NCBI GenBank assembly: GCA_036374995.1
Contig: DASUSS010000002.1
Location: forward strand, 1-64,000
Source of the DNA: SH-MAG3 sp036374995
GTDB lineage: Bacteria > Gemmatimonadota > Gemmatimonadetes > Longimicrobiales > RSA9
Direction: 5' to 3'
DNA length: 64,000 bases
Numbering within the stretch: position 1 is the stretch's first letter; each line of letters begins with the position of its first letter. This document shows, in pieces, positions 1-7,612 of the stretch. The position numbers and the translations under genes are program-made. The notes beneath the pieces were generated by a model that saw nothing but the letters and a program-made list of their open reading frames with translations, was not told the DNA's origin and did not search any database.

Positions 1-30
1 GGAACCGGGGCGTTCTCGTGCGCGGATCGG

Positions 31-83
31 CCATAATGGAAATCTGGTGCCGGGTCCGCCTGGCGGTTACCGCCGGGTCCGCC
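31..83. repeat. Half REPIN-like element (right arm, window edge)
   Basis: Positions 31-60 match the right arm of the REPIN-like elements described at 481-604: the core AATCTGGTGCCGGGTCCGCC is at 41-60. The outer end is echoed again at 72-83 (GCCGGGTCCGCC). A matching left arm is not present, so it probably lies outside the window. It sits just 3' of the small gene at 87-395, which reads toward it. Confidence 0.75.
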
Positions 84-86
84 CGG

Positions 87-395
87 TTACCGGCGCGTGC
101 GGTCCTCGTCCCGTCCGGTGACGCGTTCCCAGGCGTCCTTCACCGTGTCCTTGATCTCCTCCCACTTCGACTCACCGCGTCCCTCGTAGCGATCCCAGCC
201 GCTGCGCAGCTCCGGCTCCGCCTCGTTCCACGGGCGATCGCCGAGCCGGCTGCGTGACTCGAAGCCGTACTTGTAGCCGGGCCTGTAGTAGTCGAAGTTC
301 CGGTTCGCGTCGGCGTACGGGCGCGTGCGGTAGTTCTCGCGCCAGAATGACTCTTCCGTCGACCAGTCGGTACGGGTGCGGTTCGTGTCGGCCAT
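87..395 (-). CDS. Small hydrophilic stress-type protein
   Basis: Encodes 102 very polar residues, rich in Arg, Glu, Asp, Trp and Tyr, with no signal peptide or membrane segment. The block WRENYRTRPYADANRNFDYY followed by a GYKYGFESR-like stretch and a C-terminal KDAWERV resembles a widespread family of small uncharacterised bacterial proteins often found near stress genes; that resemblance is from memory. The start at 395 is chosen over an upstream in-frame Met because CAGGAG lies just before it. A REPIN-like element (481-604) separates it from the ABC transporter upstream on the same strand. No biochemical role can be assigned from sequence. Confidence 0.7.
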   Translation of the reverse strand: MADTNRTRTDWSTEESFWRENYRTRPYADANRNFDYYRPGYKYGFESRSRLGDRPWNEAEPELRSGWDRYEGRGESKWEEIKDTVKDAWERVTGRDEDRTRR

Positions 396-480
396 GGTGA
401 AGCTCCTGCTGAATGAAAAAAAGCCCGCTCCGGCGACGTCCCGGCGCGGGAAGTGATGCAGCGGCAACGACGTGCAAGTT

Positions 481-604
481 GCGGACCCGGCACCAGATTT
501 CTGTTATGGCGCAACGCTGCACGGGAACGCCCGGTTGCGGGCCTGCACCGTGGCAGCTTTCATGTCCAGGCGGGTCATAACAGAAATCTGGTGCCGGGTC
601 CGCC
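481..604. repeat. REPIN-like inverted repeat, element 1
   Basis: Left arm 481-510 and right arm 575-604 are reverse complements over about 30 bp with one mismatch near the inner end (GGC versus GAC). The spacer is about 64 bp. The outer ends read GCGGACCCGGCACC. It lies between the 3' end of the ABC transporter gene and the start of the small gene at 87-395. No transposase or RAYT gene is visible nearby. Confidence 0.85.
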
Positions 605-632
605 GTGCCGGGTCCGCCGTGCCGGGTCCGCC
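591..632. repeat. Three tandem copies of the REPIN outer end
   Basis: The 14-mer GTGCCGGGTCCGCC occurs three times head to tail (591-604, 605-618, 619-632). The first copy is the outer end of element 1's right arm. The array ends two bases before the stop codon of the ABC transporter gene (635-637). Confidence 0.9.
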
Positions 633-634
633 GC

Positions 635-2578
635 TCAGCGCAGCACGGGCTGCCCCTCGTGGCTCGCGGACTCCATCTGCCGCAGCACCATCTCGTGATA
701 GACGCCGCGGGCGCGCATCAGCTCGTGATGCGTACCGCGCTCGATGATCCGTCCGTCCTCCATCAGCAGGATCACATCGGCGCGTCGGACGGTGGAGAGG
801 CGGTGCGCGATGACGAACGTGGTACGTCCGGCGAGCAGCGTCGCCATCGACGCCTGGATGAGCTGCTCGCTCTCCGTATCCAGGTTGCTCGTCGCCTCAT
901 CGAGGATCAGGATCTGCGGTGCGGCGAGAATTGCGCGTGCGATCGCGAGCCGCTGCTGCTGACCGCCGGACAGCTTCACGCCGCGCTCGCCGACTAACGT
1001 GGCGTAGCCCTCCGGCAGCTTCTCGATGAACTCGTGCGCGTTCGCGCGGCGCGCAGCGTCCTCGACTTCCGCCTCCGTCGCGTCGTGTCGGCCGTAGGCG
1101 ATGTTCTCGCGCACGGAACCGTCGAACAGGAAGACGTCCTGCTGCACGATCGCCAGCAGATCACGGTACGTGCTCAGGCGGAACTCGCGGATGTCCGTGC
1201 CGTTGAGGCGTATCGTGCCGCGCGTCGGATCGTGGAACCGCGCGACGAGGTCGGTCACCGTCGTCTTGCCGGCGCCGCTGCGGCCGACCAGCGCCACGAC
1301 CGACCCGCCCTGTACGGTCACATCGAAGTCGCGCACGACGGGCCGCCCCTCCCGGTACTCGAACTCGACATTGTCGAAGCGGATCTCGCGTACCACCCGC
1401 GGTGCATCGACGGCATCCGGTCGGTCCGGCTTGTCGTTCTCGAGCGCGAGCACCGCGAAGACGCGCTCCATCGCCGCGAGCGAGCGCTGCAGCTCGGAGA
1501 ACGAGTTGACGATGTTCCACACCGGGTTCAACAGGAGAAACGTATACCACTGGAACGCCATGATGTCGCCGATCGATGCGCCGCCCTGGATGTTCAGCCA
1601 GCCACCGTACCAGATGATGACGACATTGACGGCGCCGAGCAGCAGGCTCCACGATGTCCAGAGCACGAGCTCGCGTCGCTGCGCGAACATCTCCTTGCGC
1701 AGCACCGTGTGTCGGCCGCGCATGTAGTCGAGCAGCTCGAGTATCTCGCGCCGGAAGGCGCGCACGACACGGATGCCCGAGAACGTCTCACCGACGCGGC
1801 CATCGATCTGCTCTATGTCCCGGCGGACCGCGCGGTAGATCGGGCGGACACGCCGGGCAAACGTGAAGCTCAGCAGCATGATGCCCGGCACGATCGCAAG
1901 TGCCGTGAGCGCGAGCCGCCAGTTCAGCGTGAACAGTACCACGCCGGCGATGACGAGTCGGATCACCGAGATGGACGGGGAGATGACGGCGAGCTGGAGC
2001 AGCCCGGTCGTGGTATCGATGTCGCCGGTCAGACGGGACAGGATGCCGCCGGTCTTCATTTCGTACAGCTTCGGCAGCGGCAGGTGCAGCATGCGGTCGA
2101 ACAGCGAGCGCCGGAGCGACAGCATGACCTGCACGTTGAGCAGTCGCTGGCGGTAGTCGCGCAGTGTGCCGATGAGGTTCGATGCGATGATGACGACGAG
2201 GAAGATGGTACCGGCGAGGTTCAGGCGGCTCAGTCGGCCGGCGACGTCGAGTGCTTCATTGAGCAGCACGCGATCGATGATGAACCGCATGAACAGCGGC
2301 TCGACCATCTGGAGTCCGGCGCCGACGAGCGCGAGCAGGAAGACGAAGCCGACGGCGTAGCGGTGCGGCTTCAGCCAGCGGATGTACTCGCGCAGATACT
2401 GCCGGCGCGCACCGCCCAGCAGCCGCTTCGATGTCGGCGCCGGGGCGGCGGACTCATCGCCGTCGGCGGGCTTGCGGCCGTGAGCCGCATCGTCGGCATC
2501 ATCCAGCCGGCGGTTCCGGTAGTCCTCGACGAAGCGCTGATAGCGCCGGCGTGAGGACCGGGACGGTTCGCGGCTCAT
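635..2578 (-). CDS. ABC exporter, fused permease and ATPase (MsbA/LmrA type)
   Basis: A 647-residue half-transporter with the membrane domain first and the ATPase last. About 60 polar N-terminal residues precede six predicted membrane helices (roughly 70-350). The nucleotide-binding domain has Walker A GRSGAGKTT (432-440), signature LSGGQQQR (about 536-543), Walker B ILILDEA (about 556-562) and the H-loop AHRLS (about 591-595). All catalytic motifs are intact, so an active homodimeric exporter of lipid or hydrophobic substrates is likely; the substrate cannot be read from sequence. It stands alone: the ankyrin gene upstream is 157 bp away and the downstream gene lies beyond a REPIN-like element. 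Confidence 0.95.
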   Translation of the reverse strand: MSREPSRSSRRRYQRFVEDYRNRRLDDADDAAHGRKPADGDESAAPAPTSKRLLGGARRQYLREYIRWLKPHRYAVGFVFLLALVGAGLQMVEPLFMRFIIDRVLLNEALDVAGRLSRLNLAGTIFLVVIIASNLIGTLRDYRQRLLNVQVMLSLRRSLFDRMLHLPLPKLYEMKTGGILSRLTGDIDTTTGLLQLAVISPSISVIRLVIAGVVLFTLNWRLALTALAIVPGIMLLSFTFARRVRPIYRAVRRDIEQIDGRVGETFSGIRVVRAFRREILELLDYMRGRHTVLRKEMFAQRRELVLWTSWSLLLGAVNVVIIWYGGWLNIQGGASIGDIMAFQWYTFLLLNPVWNIVNSFSELQRSLAAMERVFAVLALENDKPDRPDAVDAPRVVREIRFDNVEFEYREGRPVVRDFDVTVQGGSVVALVGRSGAGKTTVTDLVARFHDPTRGTIRLNGTDIREFRLSTYRDLLAIVQQDVFLFDGSVRENIAYGRHDATEAEVEDAARRANAHEFIEKLPEGYATLVGERGVKLSGGQQQRLAIARAILAAPQILILDEATSNLDTESEQLIQASMATLLAGRTTFVIAHRLSTVRRADVILLMEDGRIIERGTHHELMRARGVYHEMVLRQMESASHEGQPVLR

Positions 2579-2735
2579 GTCCTGACGCTACGCTGTGCGG
2601 CGGCGCACGAGCAAGCCCGGCTCCCGCCGCAGCGGTGCCGTGCGGCAGCACCGCCTGCCGTGCAGTGGGAGCGGCACGGTCCCCGGCGCGCGCATCTCCC
2701 TCGGCGAAACACGCGTCTTTCCCGTCGTAACCGGG

Positions 2736-4274
2736 TCACTGCAGATACGCGGCGATCGCTGCGCGGACCGATTCCGGAGCCTCCTCCCAGCCGTCCGGCG
2801 GGCGCGCGCCGGCACCGAGCAGCAGGCGGGCGACCCGGGCGTGGTCGGCCCGCGGATCACCGCAATGCTGCGCACCATGACAGCACCAGCCGAGCGCCGT
2901 GGTGCCATACTTCGGATCACGTGCGTCGACGAGGTGCGGTGCGGCCGGGTGTCTCAGGAGCGCCTCGACACAGGCGACAGATCCCTGCCATGCTGCGCAG
3001 TGCAGTGCGGTCCCGCCCTCCCAGCCGGGCGTGCGCGGATCGAAGCCGAGCTCGAGCATCAGCTCGACCGCGGCCGCATGGGCAGACCATGCGGCATCCG
3101 GCAGCGCACGTCGGTCCTGCGGCGTGAGCTGCGCGAGCAGCTCCGGCGACCGCGCGAGCAACTGCTTCGCTTCGCCGGTTCGTGCGGCGGCGCATGCGGC
3201 GAGGAACCGTTGCGTGACGCTCGCATGATCCGCCAGCACCGACACCGCCCCGATCTGGTCGAACTGCGCCGCGACATCGAGTGGTGAGAGATTCGGTCCG
3301 ATCGTCCAGAAATAGATGTGAAAGCTGCTCGGCGGCCGCTCGCCGTACTCGCCCTGGCCCGTCCTCAGATCGAGCAGCGAACGGTCGCGCTGCAGCATCG
3401 CATGCACCTCATCCGTCAGGCCGAGCGCCGCTGCGAGGAAGATGTCGACGCCGGCACCGCGCTCCACGAGATACCGTGCGAGCTCGTATCGTCCCGCACC
3501 GCGCCTGCGCTGCAGCATCCACTGAGCCGGTGTCGCGCGATGGTCCACATCGCGGGCATCGATGTCGGCACCGCGCTCGAGCAGCAGGTCCACCACCGCG
3601 CGCGACCGCGCGAAGTGCAGCGGAGTCTGGCCGTCACCCCCTCGCTCGTGCACACGTGCGGGGTCCTCATCCAGCAAAGCGCGGAGCAGATCCGGCCGGT
3701 CGAGGTTCGCGGCCGCACACGCGTCCGGCACAGCGCCCGCCTCGATGAGCCGCTCCGCTACCGCGCCCGTCGCGCTGTGCAGCGGATGGAACCCGCCGGC
3801 CCACCAGCTGCTGCGCCGGTTCGGGTCAGCACCGAACTCCAGCAGCACCTCGACCAGCGCGAGATCGCCGGCGCCGGCGGCGTGTCCGAGCGCCGTGCTG
3901 TCGAACGGAAACAGCGGAGCATCGATGCTCGAGCGCGCGGCGGGATGCCGCGTCAACAACGACCGGATCGCCTTCGCATCGCGCGCCGCCAGCGCCCGCC
4001 GGAGCTCGCTCTCGATGTCCGGCGTCAGCCGGTCGCCGACCACCCCCTCGATGTGCTGCTTCAGAGCCACCCAGCTCTCGAACCCGTACTCGCGCGCCAG
4101 CACGAGCTGCGCGTCCGCCAGCGTCAGCCGGCGCTTGTCGGGCAGCCAGCGTCGCAGACGCTCGTGTGCCGCCGCGTCGCCGCGACGCAGTGCACGCAGC
4201 AGCTCCTTCGCCTGCTTCCTCTGTTGCTCGAGCGATGCGTCGGAGGGGAGGGACCGTTCCGATGATGCGGGCAT
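2736..4274 (-). CDS. Ankyrin-repeat protein
   Basis: Encodes 512 residues. After a charged N-terminal region (about 1-95) that includes EYGFESWVALKQH, the rest is ankyrin-type repeats, with typical units such as TALGHAAGAGDLALVEVLL, TPLHFARSRAVVDLLLERG and TALHCAAWQGSVACVEALL. There is no signal peptide, so it is probably a cytoplasmic protein-binding scaffold. The start at 4274 is preceded by AAGGAGG at good spacing; the reading frame stays open about 105 codons further upstream, but that part is not expected to be translated. The partner is unknown. It is divergent from the PadR operon. Confidence 0.88.
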   Translation of the reverse strand: MPASSERSLPSDASLEQQRKQAKELLRALRRGDAAAHERLRRWLPDKRRLTLADAQLVLAREYGFESWVALKQHIEGVVGDRLTPDIESELRRALAARDAKAIRSLLTRHPAARSSIDAPLFPFDSTALGHAAGAGDLALVEVLLEFGADPNRRSSWWAGGFHPLHSATGAVAERLIEAGAVPDACAAANLDRPDLLRALLDEDPARVHERGGDGQTPLHFARSRAVVDLLLERGADIDARDVDHRATPAQWMLQRRRGAGRYELARYLVERGAGVDIFLAAALGLTDEVHAMLQRDRSLLDLRTGQGEYGERPPSSFHIYFWTIGPNLSPLDVAAQFDQIGAVSVLADHASVTQRFLAACAAARTGEAKQLLARSPELLAQLTPQDRRALPDAAWSAHAAAVELMLELGFDPRTPGWEGGTALHCAAWQGSVACVEALLRHPAAPHLVDARDPKYGTTALGWCCHGAQHCGDPRADHARVARLLLGAGARPPDGWEEAPESVRAAIAAYLQ

Positions 4275-4413
4275 GACGAGCCTCCTTCGTCCATGGCCGG
4301 TGTCCGCACGTTCGGCCCGAAAGAGGTCGTGATCGCGTGTACGTCCAGCAGGTGGGCGCAGCCCTTTCCGCGGACCGGTGGCGCCCTGCGACGCCGTCTC
4401 CGGAACATACGAG

Positions 4414-4465
4414 GTCCCGTGGCGCCACGCACCAGTCCCGTGGCGCCACGCACCAGTCCCGTGCG
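4414..4465. repeat. 21-bp tandem repeats with a palindromic core
   Basis: GTCCCGTGGCGCCACGCACC plus one A is repeated at 4414-4434 and 4435-4455, with a third partial copy from 4456. Each unit contains the perfect palindrome GTGGCGCCAC. It lies in the divergent region between the ankyrin gene and the PadR operon, so protein binding is plausible but unproven. Confidence 0.85.
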
Positions 4466-4491
4466 GCCGGTACCCGTCCCTGACCCCTTGC

Positions 4492-4524
4492 ACTTCTACA
4501 AGTCCGCGATGTACCTGTAGAAGT
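4492..4524 (+). promoter_or_regulatory. Probable PadR operator
   Basis: Two 12-nt arms, ACTTCTACAAGT (4492-4503) and ACCTGTAGAAGT (4513-4524), form an inverted repeat with one mismatch around a 9-nt centre. It lies 40 bp upstream of the padR start, and a possible -35 (TTGCAC, 4488-4493) overlaps it. PadR proteins commonly repress their own operon through such dyads, so autoregulation of padR and the ADOP permease is the likely reading. Confidence 0.75.
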
Positions 4525-4564
4525 CGGAGGGGAGTGGGGGCGCGACTCGAGCCGCGAGCGTCAC

Positions 4565-4894
4565 ATGACGGGACGACTGGACCTGCCACAGGGCACGCTG
4601 GATCTGCTCATCCTGAAGGCGCTATCGCCGGGGCGGCGTCACGGCTGGTCGATCTCGGAGCGGATCCACGAGGTGTCGCGGGAGGTGCTCCAGGTACCGC
4701 AGGGCTCACTGTATCCGGCGCTGCACCGACTGGAGCGGCGGGGCTGGATCCGGTCGGAGTGGGGCGCATCGGAGAACAACCGTCGCGCGAAGTACTACGA
4801 GCTGACGCGGGCGGGGCGGAAGCAGCTGGCGGCGGAGACGGCCGCCTGGGAGAAGCTGACGAAGGCGGTGTCACTCGTTCTGAGGGAGGCCTGA
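4565..4894 (+). CDS. PadR-family transcriptional regulator
   Basis: Encodes 109 residues that match the PadR winged-helix family along its whole length: LPQGTLDLLILKAL at the N-terminus, then GWSISERI, the recognition segment VPQGSLYPALHRLERRGWI and the wing RRAKYYELTRAGRKQL. It is the short class without a long C-terminal dimerisation domain. Its stop codon overlaps the start of the ADOP permease by one base, so the two are translationally coupled, as is usual for PadR/ADOP pairs. The inverted repeat at 4492-4524 is the likely operator. The inducing signal is unknown. Confidence 0.95.
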   Translation: MTGRLDLPQGTLDLLILKALSPGRRHGWSISERIHEVSREVLQVPQGSLYPALHRLERRGWIRSEWGASENNRRAKYYELTRAGRKQLAAETAAWEKLTKAVSLVLREA

Positions 4895-7584
4895 TGCTCT
4901 CCGACCTGAGGTACCGGCTGCGGGCGCTGTTCCGGCGCGACGCGATGGATCGCGAGCTGGACGAGGAGCTGCGTTTCCACCTGGAGCACGAGATCGAGAA
5001 GCACGTTCGTGCGGGCGTGCCGCGGGCGGAAGCGGAGCGTCGTGCGCGGCTCGAGTTCGGGGGTGTGGACCAGATCAAGGAGGACACGCGCGAGGTACGC
5101 GGCGTCGCGCTGCTGGACGGACTGCTCCGGGACGTGCGCTACGCGTGGCGTGGCATGAGGGCGCGACCGGGATTTGCAGCGGCAGTGGTGCTGACGCTCG
5201 GGTTGGGAATCGGTGCGAACGCGGCGATGTTCGGGATCATCGATCGGCTGCTGTTCCGGCCGCCTCCATTCCTGGAATCTGCGGAGCGCGTGCATCGTCT
5301 GTACCTGCACTACGTGCTGAACGGCCGGCCGCGGGTGGACCGTGCGTTCGCGTACCTGCACTATCGTCAGCTGGAGGAGTCCACGACATCGTTCGACGCG
5401 GTCACGCCGTTCGCGTATCCGACGCTCGCGGTGGGTACGGGCGAGGCGGCACGTGAGATGACGGTGATGGCGGCGGGCGCATCCCTGTTCGATCATTTCG
5501 CTGCACGGCCGGTGCTCGGCCGGTTCTTCACGAGCGCAGAGGATGTTCCGCCGACGGGGACGCGGGTGGCCGTGCTGTCGCACGGCTTCTGGCAGGCGGA
5601 GTACGGCGGCAGTGCGGAAGTGCTCGGCGCATCGCTGCAGATCGGTACCGCGGTCTACACGATCATCGGTGTGGCGCCGCCCGAGTTCGTCGGGACCGAC
5701 GACTTCGTGCGGCCGGCGATGTTCGTCCCGCTCACCGCATACGCGTACTCGCGCTCACCGGACTACACGGAGAACTACAACTGGTCCTGGCTCGGCGTGC
5801 TCGTGCGGCGCCGGCCGGACGTGAGTCTGGAGGTTGCATCGGCGGACGTGAATGCCGCATTCCTGCGTGGCTGGGAGATCGAGCACCGGCTGGGACGCGC
5901 GCCGCCGGCCGCGGACGCGGCCGTGCGCGGGGAGGTGGCACCGATTCAGCTCCAGCGCGGTCCGGACGCGGGGCCGGAATCGAAGGTTGCCGCGTGGGTG
6001 ATGGGTGTGGCGATCATCGTGCTGCTGATCGCGTGCGCGAACGTGATCAACCTGCTGCTCGCGCGGGCCGTGCACCGACGTCGCGAGATAGCATTGCGGC
6101 TCGCGCTGGGCGTGTCGCGTGGTGGACTGCTCCGGCAGCTCACGACGGAGACGATGCTGCTCGCACTGCTGGGCGGAGCGGTCGGCGTGGCGATCGCGCA
6201 ATGGGGCGGACGCGTGCTGCACGCGCAGTTTCTGCCTGGCGGCGCGACCGTGGCGGTCGCGACGGACGCGCGCACACTGCTGTTCGTGATGACCATCACG
6301 CTCGCACTCGCTCTGCTCACCGGGCTGGCGCCTGCGCTTCAGGCCGTGCGCGCCGATGTCGGCGAGACGCTCAAGGCGGGAGCGCGCGACACGGGCTACC
6401 GATCCTCCCGACTCCGTACTTCGCTCCTGCTGTTCCAGGCCGCGCTTTCCGTCATTCTGCTCGTCGGCGCGGGCCTGTTCGTGCGCAGTCTGGCGAACGT
6501 GCGCGGGTTCCGTCTCGGCTACGACGTCGAGCCGAACATCGCGCTTGCAGTCAATCTGCGTGGCGAGAATTTGAGTGCGGCACAGGGCGCAGCGCTGGCC
6601 GACCGGCTGCTCGCGGCAGCGGTGACCGTCCCGGGCGTGCAGAGTGCGACACTCGCTGCATCCGTGCCGTTCTGGTCCAATGAAGGGCGCGGCACGCCGT
6701 TCGTTCCGGGCGTCGACTCCGTGGCACGACTCGGCCGCTTCACGCTCCAGGCCGGCACGCCGGATTACTTCGAGACGCTCGGCACGCGCATTCTGCGCGG
6801 CCGCGGCTTCACGGAGCACGACCGCGCCGGGACCCGACCGGTCGTGGTGGTGAACGAGGCGATGGCGCGTGCGCTCTGGCCGGATGACGAAGCGCTGGGC
6901 AAACAGCTCCGGTTCGGCGCCGACACGATGCCGTTTCTCACGGTGATCGGCGTGGCCGAGGACATGCGCGGATTGAACCTCACGGGCGGACCCGAGTTCT
7001 GGTACTATCTGCCGTACGACCAGTACGCGGCCATGTACGGCTCCGGCTCGCTGGAGATGTTCGTGCGTGTGGATGGCAGGGCGGACGAGTACGTAGAGCG
7101 CGTCCGGCAGCGGCTCCAGCGCGAGATGCCGGGTGCGGCATACGTCACGGCCGTACCGTTCCACGCGCTCGTGGCGCCACGGCAGCGCGCGTGGGAGTTC
7201 GGTGCGACGATGTTCGTTGCCTTCGCCACGCTCGCCCTTGTCCTCGCCGCCGTCGGACTGTACAGCGTGTGCGCCTACGGCGTCGCGCAGCGTACGCGGG
7301 AGCTCGGGGTTCGCATTGCGCTCGGCGCAAGCACCGCAGCCGTGGTCAGACTCGTGGTGCGCCAGGGTGCGCTCTTCGCGGTCACCGGCATTGCGATCGG
7401 TGGCGCACTCGCGCTCCTCGCGGCGAGACCGCTCGAGCCGCTACTCTTCTCCGCATCCGCGCGCGACCCGGTCGTGTATGGAGGCGTCGCCGCGATCCTG
7501 GTGCTGGTCGCACTCGTCGCCACGATCCGGCCGGCGCTGCGCGCGACGCGGGTGGATCCGACGATCGCGCTGCGGGCGGAGTGA
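4894..7584 (+). CDS. ADOP-family MacB/FtsX permease
   Basis: Encodes 896 residues with the acidobacterial duplicated orphan permease layout: a charged N-terminal prefix (about 1-80, DRELDEELRFHLEHEIEKH), a first membrane helix near 95-115, a MacB-like periplasmic domain, three helices around 365-500, a second periplasmic domain and three final helices. The helix starting LTLGLGIGANAAMFGIID is typical. ADOPs have no adjacent ATPase gene, and none is seen here. The start at 4894 overlaps the padR stop. MacB-type proteins act in mechanotransmission or export across the envelope; the ligand of this one cannot be inferred. Confidence 0.93.
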   Translation: MLSDLRYRLRALFRRDAMDRELDEELRFHLEHEIEKHVRAGVPRAEAERRARLEFGGVDQIKEDTREVRGVALLDGLLRDVRYAWRGMRARPGFAAAVVLTLGLGIGANAAMFGIIDRLLFRPPPFLESAERVHRLYLHYVLNGRPRVDRAFAYLHYRQLEESTTSFDAVTPFAYPTLAVGTGEAAREMTVMAAGASLFDHFAARPVLGRFFTSAEDVPPTGTRVAVLSHGFWQAEYGGSAEVLGASLQIGTAVYTIIGVAPPEFVGTDDFVRPAMFVPLTAYAYSRSPDYTENYNWSWLGVLVRRRPDVSLEVASADVNAAFLRGWEIEHRLGRAPPAADAAVRGEVAPIQLQRGPDAGPESKVAAWVMGVAIIVLLIACANVINLLLARAVHRRREIALRLALGVSRGGLLRQLTTETMLLALLGGAVGVAIAQWGGRVLHAQFLPGGATVAVATDARTLLFVMTITLALALLTGLAPALQAVRADVGETLKAGARDTGYRSSRLRTSLLLFQAALSVILLVGAGLFVRSLANVRGFRLGYDVEPNIALAVNLRGENLSAAQGAALADRLLAAAVTVPGVQSATLAASVPFWSNEGRGTPFVPGVDSVARLGRFTLQAGTPDYFETLGTRILRGRGFTEHDRAGTRPVVVVNEAMARALWPDDEALGKQLRFGADTMPFLTVIGVAEDMRGLNLTGGPEFWYYLPYDQYAAMYGSGSLEMFVRVDGRADEYVERVRQRLQREMPGAAYVTAVPFHALVAPRQRAWEFGATMFVAFATLALVLAAVGLYSVCAYGVAQRTRELGVRIALGASTAAVVRLVVRQGALFAVTGIAIGGALALLAARPLEPLLFSASARDPVVYGGVAAILVLVALVATIRPALRATRVDPTIALRAE

Positions 7585-7612
7585 CGCTCGCGTCGATCCG
7601 TCGCGGACAACT

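Noticed and set aside
1034..2554. Long open frame on the plus strand opposite the ABC exporter.
   Set aside because: It is an antisense shadow. The minus-strand frame has all ABC motifs, and the plus-strand product is low-complexity Arg/Asp/His-rich with no recognisable domain.
4378..4893. Upstream extension of the ADOP permease frame over padR.
   Set aside because: It would overlap all of padR in another frame. The ADOP prefix domain begins at the ATG at 4894, which is coupled to the padR stop.
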